Assembly (NCBI RefSeq): GCF_019599275.1
Contig: NZ_JAHZTD010000003.1
Location: 434,001-498,000 of the forward strand
DNA length: 64,000 nt
DNA from: Hymenobacter sp. HSC-4F20
GTDB taxonomy: Bacteria > Bacteroidota > Bacteroidia > Cytophagales > Hymenobacteraceae
Direction: 5' to 3'
Positions within the stretch are counted from its first letter, which is position 1. The number at the start of each line of letters is the position of its first letter. Both the position numbers and the translations under genes were made by a program. The notes beneath the pieces are model-generated. The model saw only the letters and a program-made list of their open reading frames with translations. It was not told the origin of the DNA and ran no database searches. Of this stretch, positions 33,390 to 43,400 are shown one piece after another.

Positions 33390-33524
33390 ACCCTGGTAAC
33401 TACCAGTAGGCGGTCTGGGTTTGCGGGCAGCCTCACTCAAGCCCACGGTTCTCGCAACCAAGTGCCAGCGCATGAGCAGGTAAAAAGCCGCTACGTCTGG
33501 CCCCGGTAGCCTATCTTTAAGCCC

Positions 33525-34721
33525 ATGCTTCAGATTTCGCAGCGTGGCCTGGCACTGCCGCCCTCCCCTTACCGCCGTCTTACTCCGTACGCCGAAGCCG
33601 CCCGTGAGCGGGGCGTTACGGTGCATCCGCTCAACATCGGCCAACCCGATATTGAAACGCCCCCAACTATGCTGGCCGCCGTGCAGCAGGCCAACATCCG
33701 AGTGCTGGAGTATGGTCCTACTGCGGGCTACCCCAGCTACCGCCAGAAGCTAGCCGAGTACTACCAGCGGCTGGGGCTGAACATCGTGGCCGACGACATC
33801 CTAGTAACCACCGGGGGTAGTGAGTCGATTTCGTTTGCCTTGCTGGCTTGCCTGAACCCTGGCGACGAGTTTATTGTACCTGAGCCGTTTTATGGCCCTT
33901 ACACCGCGTTTGCCGTTTCTACGGGCACACAGGTGGTACCCGTGGCTTCGTACCTGGAGCAGGACTTTGCCCTTCCACCTATCGAGGAGTTTGAGCGAAG
34001 GATTACTCCGCGTACCAAGGCCATTCTTATCTGTAGCCCCAACAACCCCACGGGCTACGTGTACAGCCGCCACGAGCTGGAGCAGCTCAAGGAGCTGTGC
34101 CTACGCCACAACCTCTACCTCCTGGCCGACGAGGCGTACCGCGAATTCTGCTACTCCGATGAGTTCACCAGCGCCCTCAGCTTAGAGGGGGCCGATGACC
34201 ATGTGGTGCTGCTTGATACCATCTCGAAGCGCTACAGCGCCTGCGGAGCCCGCATCGGGGCGCTGGTTACCAAAAATAAAGCCCTGCGCGAGGTGGTGTT
34301 TAAGCTGGCCCAACTGCGGGTGTGCCCCCCTGGCCTGGGGCAGCTGCTGGCCGAAGCAGCCGCCGACCTGCCGGAAGACTACTTCGACCATACCAAAGCC
34401 GAGTACCAGACCCGCCGCGACCTGATGGTTCGGCGCCTGCGGGCCATGCCCGGCGTACGGTGTCCGCTGCCCCGGGGGGCTTTCTACGTGCTTTGCCACC
34501 TCCCCGTCGATGATGCGGAACGCTTTGCCCAGTGGCTTCTGGAGGAGTTTCAGCACCAGGGCCAGACGCTGATGGTGTCTCCGGCCGCTGGCTTCTACGC
34601 AACCCAGAGCCTGGGCCGCCAGCAGATGCGCATGGCCTACGTGGTAAACCAAGACATCATCAGCCAGGCCATGGACTGCCTGGAAGTAGCACTACAGCAA
34701 TACCCTGGCCGCCAGCAGTAA
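33525..34721 (+). CDS. Class I/II PLP-dependent aminotransferase
   Basis: 398 residues. Fold type I aminotransferase, aspartate-aminotransferase-like subgroup: N-terminal LNIGQPDIETPP, YGPTAGYPSYRQKLAEYY, TTGGSESISFALLA, ICSPNNPTGYVYS, LADEAYREF and PLP-binding Lys in TISKRYSACGARIG, with the carboxylate-binding Arg near MRMAYV. The amino-acid substrate cannot be told from sequence. TATCTTTA at 33510-33517 resembles a -7 box just upstream of the start. Confidence 0.92.
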   Translation: MLQISQRGLALPPSPYRRLTPYAEAARERGVTVHPLNIGQPDIETPPTMLAAVQQANIRVLEYGPTAGYPSYRQKLAEYYQRLGLNIVADDILVTTGGSESISFALLACLNPGDEFIVPEPFYGPYTAFAVSTGTQVVPVASYLEQDFALPPIEEFERRITPRTKAILICSPNNPTGYVYSRHELEQLKELCLRHNLYLLADEAYREFCYSDEFTSALSLEGADDHVVLLDTISKRYSACGARIGALVTKNKALREVVFKLAQLRVCPPGLGQLLAEAAADLPEDYFDHTKAEYQTRRDLMVRRLRAMPGVRCPLPRGAFYVLCHLPVDDAERFAQWLLEEFQHQGQTLMVSPAAGFYATQSLGRQQMRMAYVVNQDIISQAMDCLEVALQQYPGRQQ

Positions 34722-34735
34722 CCAGCAAGGCGCTG

Positions 34736-34782
34736 CAAGCAGCCGGTTCTACGGTGGTTTCCCCAACAGAACCGGCTGCTTG
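34736..34782 (+). terminator. Terminator of the aminotransferase gene
   Basis: 15-bp perfect arms (34736-34750 and 34768-34782) soon after the stop codon, followed by TGTTGGGG; weak T-tract. Confidence 0.65.
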
Positions 34783-34909
34783 TGTTGGGGAACATTCCTT
34801 TTTTACCAAATGCGCCGCTTAGCTGAGCTTGATTGGGTTGCCGGCCAGGTGGTAGCACTACGTGCGCTTTTAGTATCTTCTGGGCTGATTATTGCCTTTT
34901 CCCGCTCCG

Positions 34910-35401
34910 ATGAAATGCTACCTGCCTCTTTTGCTGCTGCCGTTGCTGGGTGCCACGCTCCGGTACCCCTACCACCCTACCCCCGATTCAGCCCGCTTAC
35001 TTACACTGCGCATCAATGGACAGCCGGTGGCAACTGATACCAGCAGCTCCCGCTTTTTCCTCGGCGCCGACCGCGCCCTGCGCCTGAACATTGTGCGGGC
35101 CGACGACCCCGATGGGGAGGGTCTGACCATCATCATCGACCGGTTTCCCATTCAGGCTGGCACCTACACGTTTCAGGAGATTCTGAGCGGACGCAACCGC
35201 GACGCCTCTTACCGTTTCGGCAGTACCGCCGCCTACTCCAAATCCTGCCCCGACAACCCCGGCTCCGTGACCATTACGGGAGTAAACCCCGGCCGCCACT
35301 GGCTGATGGGCACGTACCGCTGCCAAGTCTGCGAATCGGGCCGCGGCGGCCGGCGCCTGACCCTGGAAGGCACGTTTCGCTACCCCGTGGAGCAGGAGTA
35401 G
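34910..35401 (+). CDS. Secreted protein of unknown function
   Basis: 163 residues from ATG 34910 (signal MKCYLPLLLLPLLGATLRYP; an upstream in-frame TTG is not needed). The mature part is beta-rich: RLLTLRINGQPV, LRLNIVRADD, TIIIDRFPIQAGTYTF and GSVTITGVNPGRHWLMGTYRCQVC, with three cysteines. The layout resembles small Bacteroidota immunoglobulin-like secreted proteins with a 'no reaction of ... AGTYTF' motif, but I cannot assign a family. It is a single gene. Confidence 0.7.
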   Translation: MKCYLPLLLLPLLGATLRYPYHPTPDSARLLTLRINGQPVATDTSSSRFFLGADRALRLNIVRADDPDGEGLTIIIDRFPIQAGTYTFQEILSGRNRDASYRFGSTAAYSKSCPDNPGSVTITGVNPGRHWLMGTYRCQVCESGRGGRRLTLEGTFRYPVEQE

Positions 35402-35842
35402 CTCTTTACTGTTGGGCAACTATCTGCTGCCAAACGGCTTCCTGCTACTATGCTTTTCGTGTACCCTACGCTTCTTTTTTAGTGGAGTAGGCTAATACCT
35501 ACTGACGCGCTATTGCTGTACCGGAGAAGAACAGTGCGTTCATCGTCTTTCAAGTTGATGCCGATACCGCAGTTGCCGGGCAAAGATTCCGGAAGGCAGA
35601 AGCGCCGCCGGCCTACTTGGCGCAGTACCCCGGTGCGCCCTTGCCCAGCTTTTACCGGGCATCATAACCACTCCTGCCATGAGCAGACGGCTGTACTCTT
35701 ACGCAAAAGTCCCGGCAAGCTGCCACCTTCTCCTTTCTGAAGAAGCAGCACCCTGCCGGGACTTTCCGTGCCACATAGTCGCTTTCTGGACTACACCAGG
35801 GTGTAGCTCACCACGTCACTGGTTTACTTGCGCCTTCACTAC
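35402..35842. other. Intergenic region with one hairpin
   Basis: 441 bp. AAAGTCCCGGCA (35706-35717) pairs with TGCCGGGACTTT (35754-35765), which may end the leftward alcohol-dehydrogenase transcript. Small reading frames here have no protein-like features. Nothing else recognised. Confidence 0.45.
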
Positions 35843-36883
35843 TTACAGCGTAGCCAGGTCCAGCACGAAACGGTACTTTACATCGGACTTCAGCATCCGC
35901 TCATAGGCTTCGTTGATGTAGTCCATCCGAATCACTTCTACGTCGCTCATAACATTGTGCTCGGCGCAGAAATCCAGCATTTCCTGGGTTTCCTGAATGC
36001 CACCAATTAGGGAGCCCGCAATGCGGCGGCGCTTGGCAATGAGGTTGAAGGCGTGCAGCTGCGGGGCTTCCGGCGGTACTCCTAGCAGCACCATAGTACC
36101 GTCGCGGCGCAGGGTGTTGATGTAAGGAGCCAAGTCCATGGGCGCCGACACCGTGTTGATAATCAGGTCGAAGTAGTTCGACACCGCCTTCATGGCCTCG
36201 GCGTCCTTGGTTACCACGAATTTGTGGGCCCCCAGGGCTTTGGCATCGGCTTCCTTGCCGGGCGAGGTGCTGAGTACAGTTACCTCGCAGCCCAGGGCCG
36301 CGGCAAACTTCACAGCCATGTGGCCCAGGCCGCCCAGGCCCATTACGGCCACCCGGTCGCCGGCCTTGGCGTTCCACTGCCGCAGCGGCGACCATGTGGT
36401 AATGCCAGCGCAGAGCAGCGGTGCTACCCGGGCCAGATCCAGCTTCTCCGATACATGAAGCACGAATTTCTCCGTTACGACGATGTGGTTGGAGTAGCCG
36501 CCGTAGGTAGGCTGCCCGTCTTTGCCAATGCCGTTGTAGGTACCCACGAATCCTTCGTCGCAGTACTGCTCCAGTCCGTCGTTGCACTCGGAGCAGTGCT
36601 GGCAGGAATCGACCATGCAGCCTACACCGGCCAGGTCACCAGCTTTAAAGTTTTTTACGTGCGCGCCAACCTCTGTTATACGGCCCACAATTTCGTGACC
36701 CGGTACCATAGGAAAGATGGAGCCGCCCCATTCGTCGCGCACCTGGTGCACATCGGAGTGGCACACGCCGCAGTAGAGGATTTCGATGCGCACATCGTGC
36801 GGTCCTACCGCACGGCGCTCAAAGTTAAATGGCTCGAGGGGGGCATGCGCGACCGGGGCCGCGTAGCCTTTTGCTTCTGACAT
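35843..36883 (-). CDS. Zinc-dependent alcohol dehydrogenase (CAD/YahK type)
   Basis: 346 residues from ATG 36883; the frame upstream to 36982 is not credible. Catalytic zinc ligands Cys38 (CGVCHSD), His63-Glu64 (GHE) and Cys158; structural zinc ligands Cys94, Cys97, Cys100 and Cys108. Cofactor motif GLGGLGH; NADP preference is usual in this cinnamyl-alcohol-dehydrogenase-like group. It reduces a range of aldehydes in the cytoplasm. Divergent from the DMT exporter at 37048. Confidence 0.93.
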   Translation of the reverse strand: MSEAKGYAAPVAHAPLEPFNFERRAVGPHDVRIEILYCGVCHSDVHQVRDEWGGSIFPMVPGHEIVGRITEVGAHVKNFKAGDLAGVGCMVDSCQHCSECNDGLEQYCDEGFVGTYNGIGKDGQPTYGGYSNHIVVTEKFVLHVSEKLDLARVAPLLCAGITTWSPLRQWNAKAGDRVAVMGLGGLGHMAVKFAAALGCEVTVLSTSPGKEADAKALGAHKFVVTKDAEAMKAVSNYFDLIINTVSAPMDLAPYINTLRRDGTMVLLGVPPEAPQLHAFNLIAKRRRIAGSLIGGIQETQEMLDFCAEHNVMSDVEVIRMDYINEAYERMLKSDVKYRFVLDLATL

Positions 36884-37047
36884 GAGAAGGAGTTGGTTGT
36901 AGAGAAAGACAAATACCGAACAGAAACGCAACAACGGTTGTAGACCCTGTATTGTTTGTTTAAGGGAGGCTGCGGCAGGCAAGTTGGGCCAACCGCCCGG
37001 GGTGGCGCAGTACCTTGCAGCGGGCTCCTTGGCCCACTGCTCCGCGC

Positions 37048-37989
37048 ATGCATTCTACCGCTCCTGCTCCCCCACCCGCTCTCCGTGCCATCTTGCTAGC
37101 TACGCTGGGGGCCGTGCTATTTTCCTCTACCTTTCTGCTCAACCGTTTGATGGCTACTACGGGCGGCTTCTGGGTCTGGACAGCGGTACTGCGCTACGTG
37201 TATACTGCCCTGCTGCTGACGAGCTGGCTGCTGGTACGCCGACAATGGCACGGCTTCTGGCAGTTCTGGCGGAACTCGTGGCGGGTGTGGGTGCTGTGGG
37301 GCAGCGTGGGCATTGGCCTGTTCTACTCCCTGCTGGCCATTGCGGCGCAGTTCAGTCCGGCCTGGCTGATAGCCGGGTCCTTTCAACTCGTGCTGCTGTC
37401 GGGAATATTGCTCACTCCTGTTATCTACTCTGACCACCGCGCCAAGCTGAACTTGCGGGCCCTGAGCCGGGCCGGACTAGTGGTGCTGGGGGTGCTGCTG
37501 ATGCAGGCCGAGAACCTCCTCCGTGGGGTTTCGGGGCGGGCCTCACTCGGGTTTGGGATGGTAGTAGTGGCGACGTTTCTCTACCCCCTGGCCAACCGCA
37601 ACGTATTGGTGTATCTAGAAACGGCTCCCGTACGTGTATCGGCTACCCAAATGGTGCTGGGGCTGGCTATGGGTAGCCTTCCTTTCTGGGCTCTACTCTC
37701 AGTGTGGGGCATGCTGACGGGTCCTGGCCCCACGCCGTCGCAGTGGGGCTACACGCTGGTGGTAGCGTTGCTGGCGGGCGTACTGGCGACGGGGCTGTTT
37801 TACTACGCTCTGGCCCTGGCGGGGCAGAATGCTACCCTCCTAGGTGCCGTGGAAGGTACGCAAGCGGTAGAGCTGCTGGCTACTGTAGCCTTGGAGGTTA
37901 CGCTACTGGGGGCGCCGTTTCCGTCTCTAACCAGCTAGCTCGGCATGGGGCTGGTGGTGCTGGGCATTGGGCTGTACAGCCGGTTATAA
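37048..37989 (+). pseudogene. DMT-superfamily exporter with in-frame amber codon near the end
   Basis: From ATG 37048 the frame runs to TAG at 37936-37938 (296 residues). The same frame continues past the TAG as LGMGLVVLGIGLYSRL and ends at TAA 37987-37989. That tail completes a hydrophobic last helix, so the TAG probably replaced CAG or another codon recently, or is a sequencing error. Ten-helix EamA/multidrug-exporter-like layout (PF13536 type): LRAILLATLGAVLFSSTFLLNR, AIAAQFSPAWLIAGSFQLVLL, GVEGTQAVE-like loop as GAVEGTQAVELLA. Only the last helix would be lost, so partial function is possible. The substrate is unknown. Confidence 0.75.
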
Positions 37990-38001
37990 AACACCCGGCA
38001 G

Positions 38002-38727
38002 CTACTGCCTACTTTTACCGAGCTGCTCCCGGGCTGCCTGTTCCGTTGAAATGGCCTGTACCGGAGTGGCTTGCTGCGGGACGGGGGCTTGCCAGCCTTT
38101 GCGAAGCATTTCGGCTACTTGCTCTTGCAAACGCCGCATCGACTCGCGGGAAAACTTGCGTTGCAACATTCGCCCAAACAGCCGAAAGCCCAGCCAGTAG
38201 AAGGGGTTACGAATGCGGCCCGTTTGCGAGAAGGCATGGATACGAAACTGCACACGCCCGGTACTCAGGTGCTTATGAATGGTAAAATCAATCTGCCCCC
38301 GCTCGAAGTGCCCTTCCAGCGTGCGGTAGTTGTACCCCCACACCCGCTCCTGGTCTCCGCCGGGTAGGGTCCGCACCTCATCCGTCACCCCCCCGATACG
38401 CACCCCAAACCAGAACGTAAAAAACAGGAAACGCCCGCGCAGCACCATCACGCGCTGCTCCAAGGGCTGATCGGGCAGGAAAATACCCGTTATCAAGTCA
38501 GGCGGAGGAAACGTGTAGTTGCGCAGCACCTCGCGGGCGGCGGCCCAGGAGCCGTGCGGCTCAGGTGGGCCGGGTGCTTCCAGTGGCAGCTCCGTTTCGT
38601 AATCATCCACGCGCCAGCCGTTTTCAACAGTGTACTCACTGGTACGCGTGAGGTCAAAGTTATAGCCCGCCTGGGTGTAGGCATCGAGCCGGGCCTTCTG
38701 CAGCTGGTAGAGGGGCGGCTTAGGCAT
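38002..38727 (-). CDS. DUF1990 family protein
   Basis: 241 residues, soluble. DUF1990 pattern: YTQAGYNFDLTRTSEY, WRVDDYETELPL, GVRIGGVTDEV, WGYNYRTLEGHFERGQIDFTIHKH and HAFSQTGRIRNPFYWLGFRLFGRMLQRKF. DUF1990 belongs to the START/SRPBCC-like ligand-binding folds; the role is unknown. Its start overlaps the stop of the upstream SRPBCC-like gene by 8 bp, so the two are co-translated. Confidence 0.85.
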   Translation of the reverse strand: MPKPPLYQLQKARLDAYTQAGYNFDLTRTSEYTVENGWRVDDYETELPLEAPGPPEPHGSWAAAREVLRNYTFPPPDLITGIFLPDQPLEQRVMVLRGRFLFFTFWFGVRIGGVTDEVRTLPGGDQERVWGYNYRTLEGHFERGQIDFTIHKHLSTGRVQFRIHAFSQTGRIRNPFYWLGFRLFGRMLQRKFSRESMRRLQEQVAEMLRKGWQAPVPQQATPVQAISTEQAAREQLGKSRQ

Positions 38728-39289
38728 CGTGGGTGACCTCCGTGCCGGCGGTATTCTGCCGGATGGTTTCTACCTGTACCGGACCAAGCTGGAGGCCGCC
38801 ACTGCGCTCGGCCACGCGCTGGCAGAACGTTTCCCAGGTCTGCTGCTGCACTTTCCGCCCAATTCCCAACGTATCGTACGTCAGGGCCACCAGTCCGTCG
38901 CGGGAGCGGGCTCGGGAGTGGATTTCAAACCGCAACGTGTCGGGTAGAGTAGCGTGAGGGCGGAGAGTAAAGCAGATGCAGCCCGCCTCCGGGTGATTTT
39001 CCAGCGTAGTCAACTCGAAATAATCGGCTCCTACTTGCGTCACGCGCACTTCTCCATTCCAGGGCCCCAGAATTTTGATGCGGAACTCGTCGCCCACGCT
39101 CAGCTCGCCGGGCTGACCCTGGGCTTTCTCGAAATCGGCCAGCATGTCGGGGGAGTACTCGGGCAAATGGCCTTTGATGTGGTGCAGCAGCTCGGCGGCC
39201 GGACGGCGTGGGTGCTGCACATCGACCCAGTAACGGCGCTCAAAAAAGGGGCCGCTGCCGGTGTGGGCGGGTTGTTCAGCTTTAGACAT
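38720..39289 (-). CDS. SRPBCC-like protein coupled to DUF1990 gene
   Basis: 189 residues from ATG 39289; the reading frame upstream of it runs into the divergent endonuclease V gene. Beta-rich with DEFRIKILGPWNGEVRVTQV, YFELTTLENHPEAGCICFTLR and LRFEIHSRARSRDGLVALTYDTLGIGRKVQQQTWETFCQRV, a pattern like polyketide-cyclase/SRPBCC proteins and like DUF1990 itself. Overlap with the following DUF1990 gene suggests a two-subunit complex or sequential action, possibly on a lipid; that is inference. Confidence 0.65.
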   Translation of the reverse strand: MSKAEQPAHTGSGPFFERRYWVDVQHPRRPAAELLHHIKGHLPEYSPDMLADFEKAQGQPGELSVGDEFRIKILGPWNGEVRVTQVGADYFELTTLENHPEAGCICFTLRPHATLPDTLRFEIHSRARSRDGLVALTYDTLGIGRKVQQQTWETFCQRVAERSGGLQLGPVQVETIRQNTAGTEVTHDA

Positions 39290-39409
39290 AGCGCAAAAAG
39301 GTAGTTGCCTGAATAACGTGCCCGGCCCCGTGGGGTTGTAGCATCTGCCGCTCCACAACCCCGCCGGGGCAGCCGTAGTACACGACTTGTCCACCCCTTT
39401 TTTTCGCGT

Positions 39410-40096
39410 ATGGCTTACTACCGCCCGCCCGGGCCGCCCCCCGACCCCATCATCGTTCGTGACCTCACGCGCCAGCAAGATGAACTGCGCACCCTGGTAC
39501 GGCTGGAGCCTCTGGCTCAGGAACCCAGCCTCATTGCCGGCTGCGACTCCTCCTTTCCTACTCCCGAAACCGTGTTGTCGGTGTTTGTAGTACTGCGTTT
39601 TCCTACCCTCGAAATAGTGGAGAAAGTGTACCACACCAGCCCCGTCACGCTGCCTTACATTCCGGGCCTGCTCGCTTTCCGCGAAGCGCCCAACCTGCTG
39701 CTGGCTTACGAGAAGCTTCGGCACAAGCCCGATGTGATAATGGTGGACGGGCACGGCATTGCCCATCCGCGCCGCATGGGCATCGCCGCACACGTAGGGG
39801 TGCAGCTGGACGTTCCTACCTTCGGCGTAGCCAAGCAAAAGCTTACCGGCACTTATCAGGAACCAGCCTTACACAAGGGCAGCATCAGCCCGCTCTTCGA
39901 CCGCAGCGGCGAGCTACTGGGAGAAGTCATCCGCTCGAAGGACAAGGTGAACCCGTTATTCGTGAGCCCCGGCCACCGCTGTGACCAAGCTACTGCCACC
40001 CGCCTCACTTTGTCCTGCCTGCGGAGCTACAAACTTCCCGAACCCACTCGCTTGGCCGACCACTGGGCGGAGGAGTTCAAAAAAGAGTTACGGTAA
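39410..40096 (+). CDS. nfi: Endonuclease V (deoxyinosine 3' endonuclease)
   Basis: 228 residues. Cuts DNA near deoxyinosine and other deaminated bases as a first repair step. Active-site residues of EndoV are in place: Asp46 (AGCDSSF), the wedge PYIPGLLAFRE with Tyr83 and Glu92, Asp113 (VDGHGIAHPRRMG), His119 and Lys142 (GVAKQKL). Length matches E. coli Nfi (223). Divergent from the SRPBCC-like gene; transcript ends in a strong terminator. Confidence 0.95.
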   Translation: MAYYRPPGPPPDPIIVRDLTRQQDELRTLVRLEPLAQEPSLIAGCDSSFPTPETVLSVFVVLRFPTLEIVEKVYHTSPVTLPYIPGLLAFREAPNLLLAYEKLRHKPDVIMVDGHGIAHPRRMGIAAHVGVQLDVPTFGVAKQKLTGTYQEPALHKGSISPLFDRSGELLGEVIRSKDKVNPLFVSPGHRCDQATATRLTLSCLRSYKLPEPTRLADHWAEEFKKELR

Positions 40097-40213
40097 CCAG
40101 GGTACTGTGTGTACAGGTTTTCCCTGGTACTACTCCCTGACAGGCACCCACTTATTAGGACAAAAAGGCTTTAACAGCATTCAGCACGACATCTCAGCTG
40201 ATTCTTTTACGCC

Positions 40214-40252
40214 ACAGACCCCGCAGCCACTAGGAAGTGCTGCGGGGTCTGT
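40214..40252 (+). terminator. Terminator downstream of nfi
   Basis: 14-bp arms ACAGACCCCGCAGC (40214-40227) and complement (40239-40252), followed by CATTTAT. Confidence 0.75.
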
Positions 40253-40421
40253 CATTTATGAAATCACAGATAAGTACAAAATAAAACAGCGGTTTATGTA
40301 CCCCATTTGTTTAATCAAATAGATTTAATCCTGAAAATACGCCAACCATTACTTGGTTGAGTTGCGATTTACTCGTTTATTCGCCTTACTCGTTGAGTTT
40401 TTAACAATCATAAACGAAAGC

Positions 40422-43400
40422 ATGAAGAAAAGCTTACTCTTGTCGCCTTTAGTGGTGCTGGCACTTACTAGCCAGGGAGCTTGGGCCCAGACTCGTAGTA
40501 TCTCTGGCCGAGTTACTGATCGGGCTACTGGGGAAGGCCTACCTGGGGTTACTGTGTTGTTGAAAGGCAGCACGAATGGAGTTTCCACAAATTCTGATGG
40601 TACCTATACGCTAACGGTGCCTACCACTGGTGGCGCACTGGTATTCTCTTCGGTGGGCTACATCCCCTTAGAGCGCCCTATTGGCACAGATAATACTCTT
40701 GATATCGGGCTTGCTTCTGATACCAAGACCCTGAGTGAGGTAGTCGTGACAGGCTACGGCACGCAGGAGCGCCGCGATTTGACAGGCTCTATTACTACTG
40801 TACAAGGCGAGGCCATTGCTAATTTGGCTACTCCCAGCTTTGCCCAGCAGTTGGCGGGTCGGTCAGCCGGCGTAAACGTACAAACTCCGTCGGGCTTGCT
40901 TGGGCAACAGCCCCGCATCCAAATCCGGGGAACTAACTCTATTTCCTCGGGTACCTACCCGCTGGTAGTAGTGGATGGCCAGCCTATTTTCACGGGCAAC
41001 ACCAGTGCTTTCGCCAACGGATCGAACCCCTTAGCTGACATTAACCCATCAGACATTGAGTCTTATGAAGTGTTAAAGGACGGTTCGGCTACGGCCATTT
41101 ATGGTTCACGGGCTGCCAACGGGGTAATCCTGATTACGACTAAGCGCGGCCGAGAAGGCAAAGCAGTTGTAACGTACGATACCTATTTGGGTGTTGCCAA
41201 GACGCTGAAGCGCTACGATGTACTCGGAGCGGAGGACTTTATCACCATCAGCAACGAGAAAGACCGTAATGCGGGTGGGGCTGGAACCATCGCGGCACCT
41301 TTGCTTGAAAATGGCAATCTGGTGCGTACGGACTGGCAGGACGAAATCTTCCGCACGGGTTTCCAACAAAACCATGTAGTCTCGGTATCGGGAGCTTCGG
41401 CAAAAACGAATTATTACTTCTCGGGTGGTTTCACTGATCAGACCGGCGTAATCAAGAGCAATGAGTTGCAGCGTCTGAGCTTCCGCTCTAACATTGATAC
41501 GGAAGTCAAGAAGTGGCTGCGCGTAGGGTTGAGCTTGGGCTTGACTCGCACCCGTACCTTTGGCTTGAACACCAGTGTGAACGGTCTTTCTGGCAACGTG
41601 GCGGGGGCTTTGTCTCTTTTCCCAAACGTACCAGCCCGCAATCCTGACGGTACCCCCTACGTGAATGCCGCGGGTATCATCGGCCAAGGCAACAATACCT
41701 CCGGCATTGCCTTTAACTACCCGAACATTCTTTTCCCGCTGGAGAACAACATCTACCGCTCCATCAGCTACCGCATCTTGGGTAGCGGTTACCTTGAGGC
41801 GGAACCTGTGAAGAACCTCCGGTTGCGCACCTCGCTAAGCACCGACTCACAGTTGCAGGATGACTTCCAGTTCCTGGATCCACGTCAGGGCGACGGCCGC
41901 GGTGTTAATGGCTCGGTGTACCAACTGTTCGGCCCTAGTATTCGGTGGAACTGGGTCAACACTGCTACGTACAGCAACGTCATTGGCGAAGACCACAAGA
42001 TCAATGCCGTAGTAGGTACTGAATATCAGAAAACCACTACCTCTTATTTCTCTGCCAACGGCACGGGTATTTCGGACCGTACGCTAGGTGAAAATGGTAT
42101 CATCAGCTCTACGCTGGCCACTCCCAGCCTTGGCGGCGACTTCTTAGAGAATGGCCTGCAGTCTTACTTCGGCCGTTTGAACTACTCGCTCAAGGATCGG
42201 TACTTGTTGAGCTTTACGCTTCGCTCCGACGCCTTGTCTTCTCTGCCGGCTGATAACCGGCGGGGTCTGTTCCCAGGTGGTTCTATTGGTTGGCGTGTTT
42301 CCGAGGAGCCTTTCTTCAAAGGCCTAGGCCTGTCGAGCGTAGTAACTGACTTCAAACTGCGTGCGTCGTATGCCCGAGTAGGTAACGTTGATATTGGGTA
42401 TTTCCCCTACGTTGGAGCATACTCACCGGCTCAGTATGCCTCGCAAGCTGGTATTGCCTACGGCCGTTTCGGCAACGACCAACTGAAGTGGGAAACGTCC
42501 AAGAAAACCGATTTCGGTGTTGACTTAGGTTTCTTCGGTGGTCGTGTGAACCTCAACGTAGATTACTACAAGAACAACGTTGACGACTTGATTCTTGGTG
42601 TACGGACCCCGTTGTCGCTGGGGGTGCCGAACAACCGCTACAACGACAACATCGGTTCGCTCTACAACAAGGGTTTCGAGTTTACCCTCACGACGGAGAA
42701 TATCCGCAAGGACAACTTCACCTGGACAACGAACTTTAACCTGTCCACCAATAAAAACGAAATCACGGCCCTCAACAACAATGAGGACATCATTGAGACT
42801 TACAACATCACGCGGGTAGGTGAGTCAATTGGTGCTTTGTTTGGCTATGATTACGTGGGCGTGAACCGAGCCAACGGTAACCCAATCTACCGTAAAGCTG
42901 ACGGTGTAACGCTGGTACAAGGTAGCACGGCTGCTTCGGGCGCCACGCAGGGCCGCTACTATCTCTATGATGCAGCTAATCCGAATGCCGCTCTTGTGGC
43001 CGCAAACGAAAGAACGCTGACGGTTGCGGACAAGAAAATTCTGGGTCGAACCAACCCGAAAATATTCGGGGGCTTTGGCAACACCGTGTCGTACATGGGC
43101 TTTGACTTGGACGTGTTCTTCCGCTACAATTTTGGTAACAAAATCATGAACGTGACGCGTCAGCAGCTGCTGCGCACCGACTTCTTGAATAATGGCACCG
43201 AAATTTTAGGCCGTTGGCAGTCGCCTGAAAACCCAGGTGATGGACAGACACCGCGCCTTGCATCGGGTACTAGCGCTTTCGTGAACCAAGACAACAATGC
43301 TTCGACGCGTTTTGTGGAAAGCGGTGACTTCGTTCGTCTGCAGAATATTACGCTGGGCTACACTATTCCCACCCGTTTTGTTACGCCCATCAATCTGAGC

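Noticed and set aside
35513..35906. Small plus-strand reading frames between 35402 and 35842
   Set aside because: Ser/Arg/Pro-rich translations without signal, domain or plausible start context.
37704..38285. 193-residue plus-strand frame after the DMT amber codon
   Set aside because: It is in a different frame from the transporter; the true continuation stays in the original frame and is only 16 codons long.
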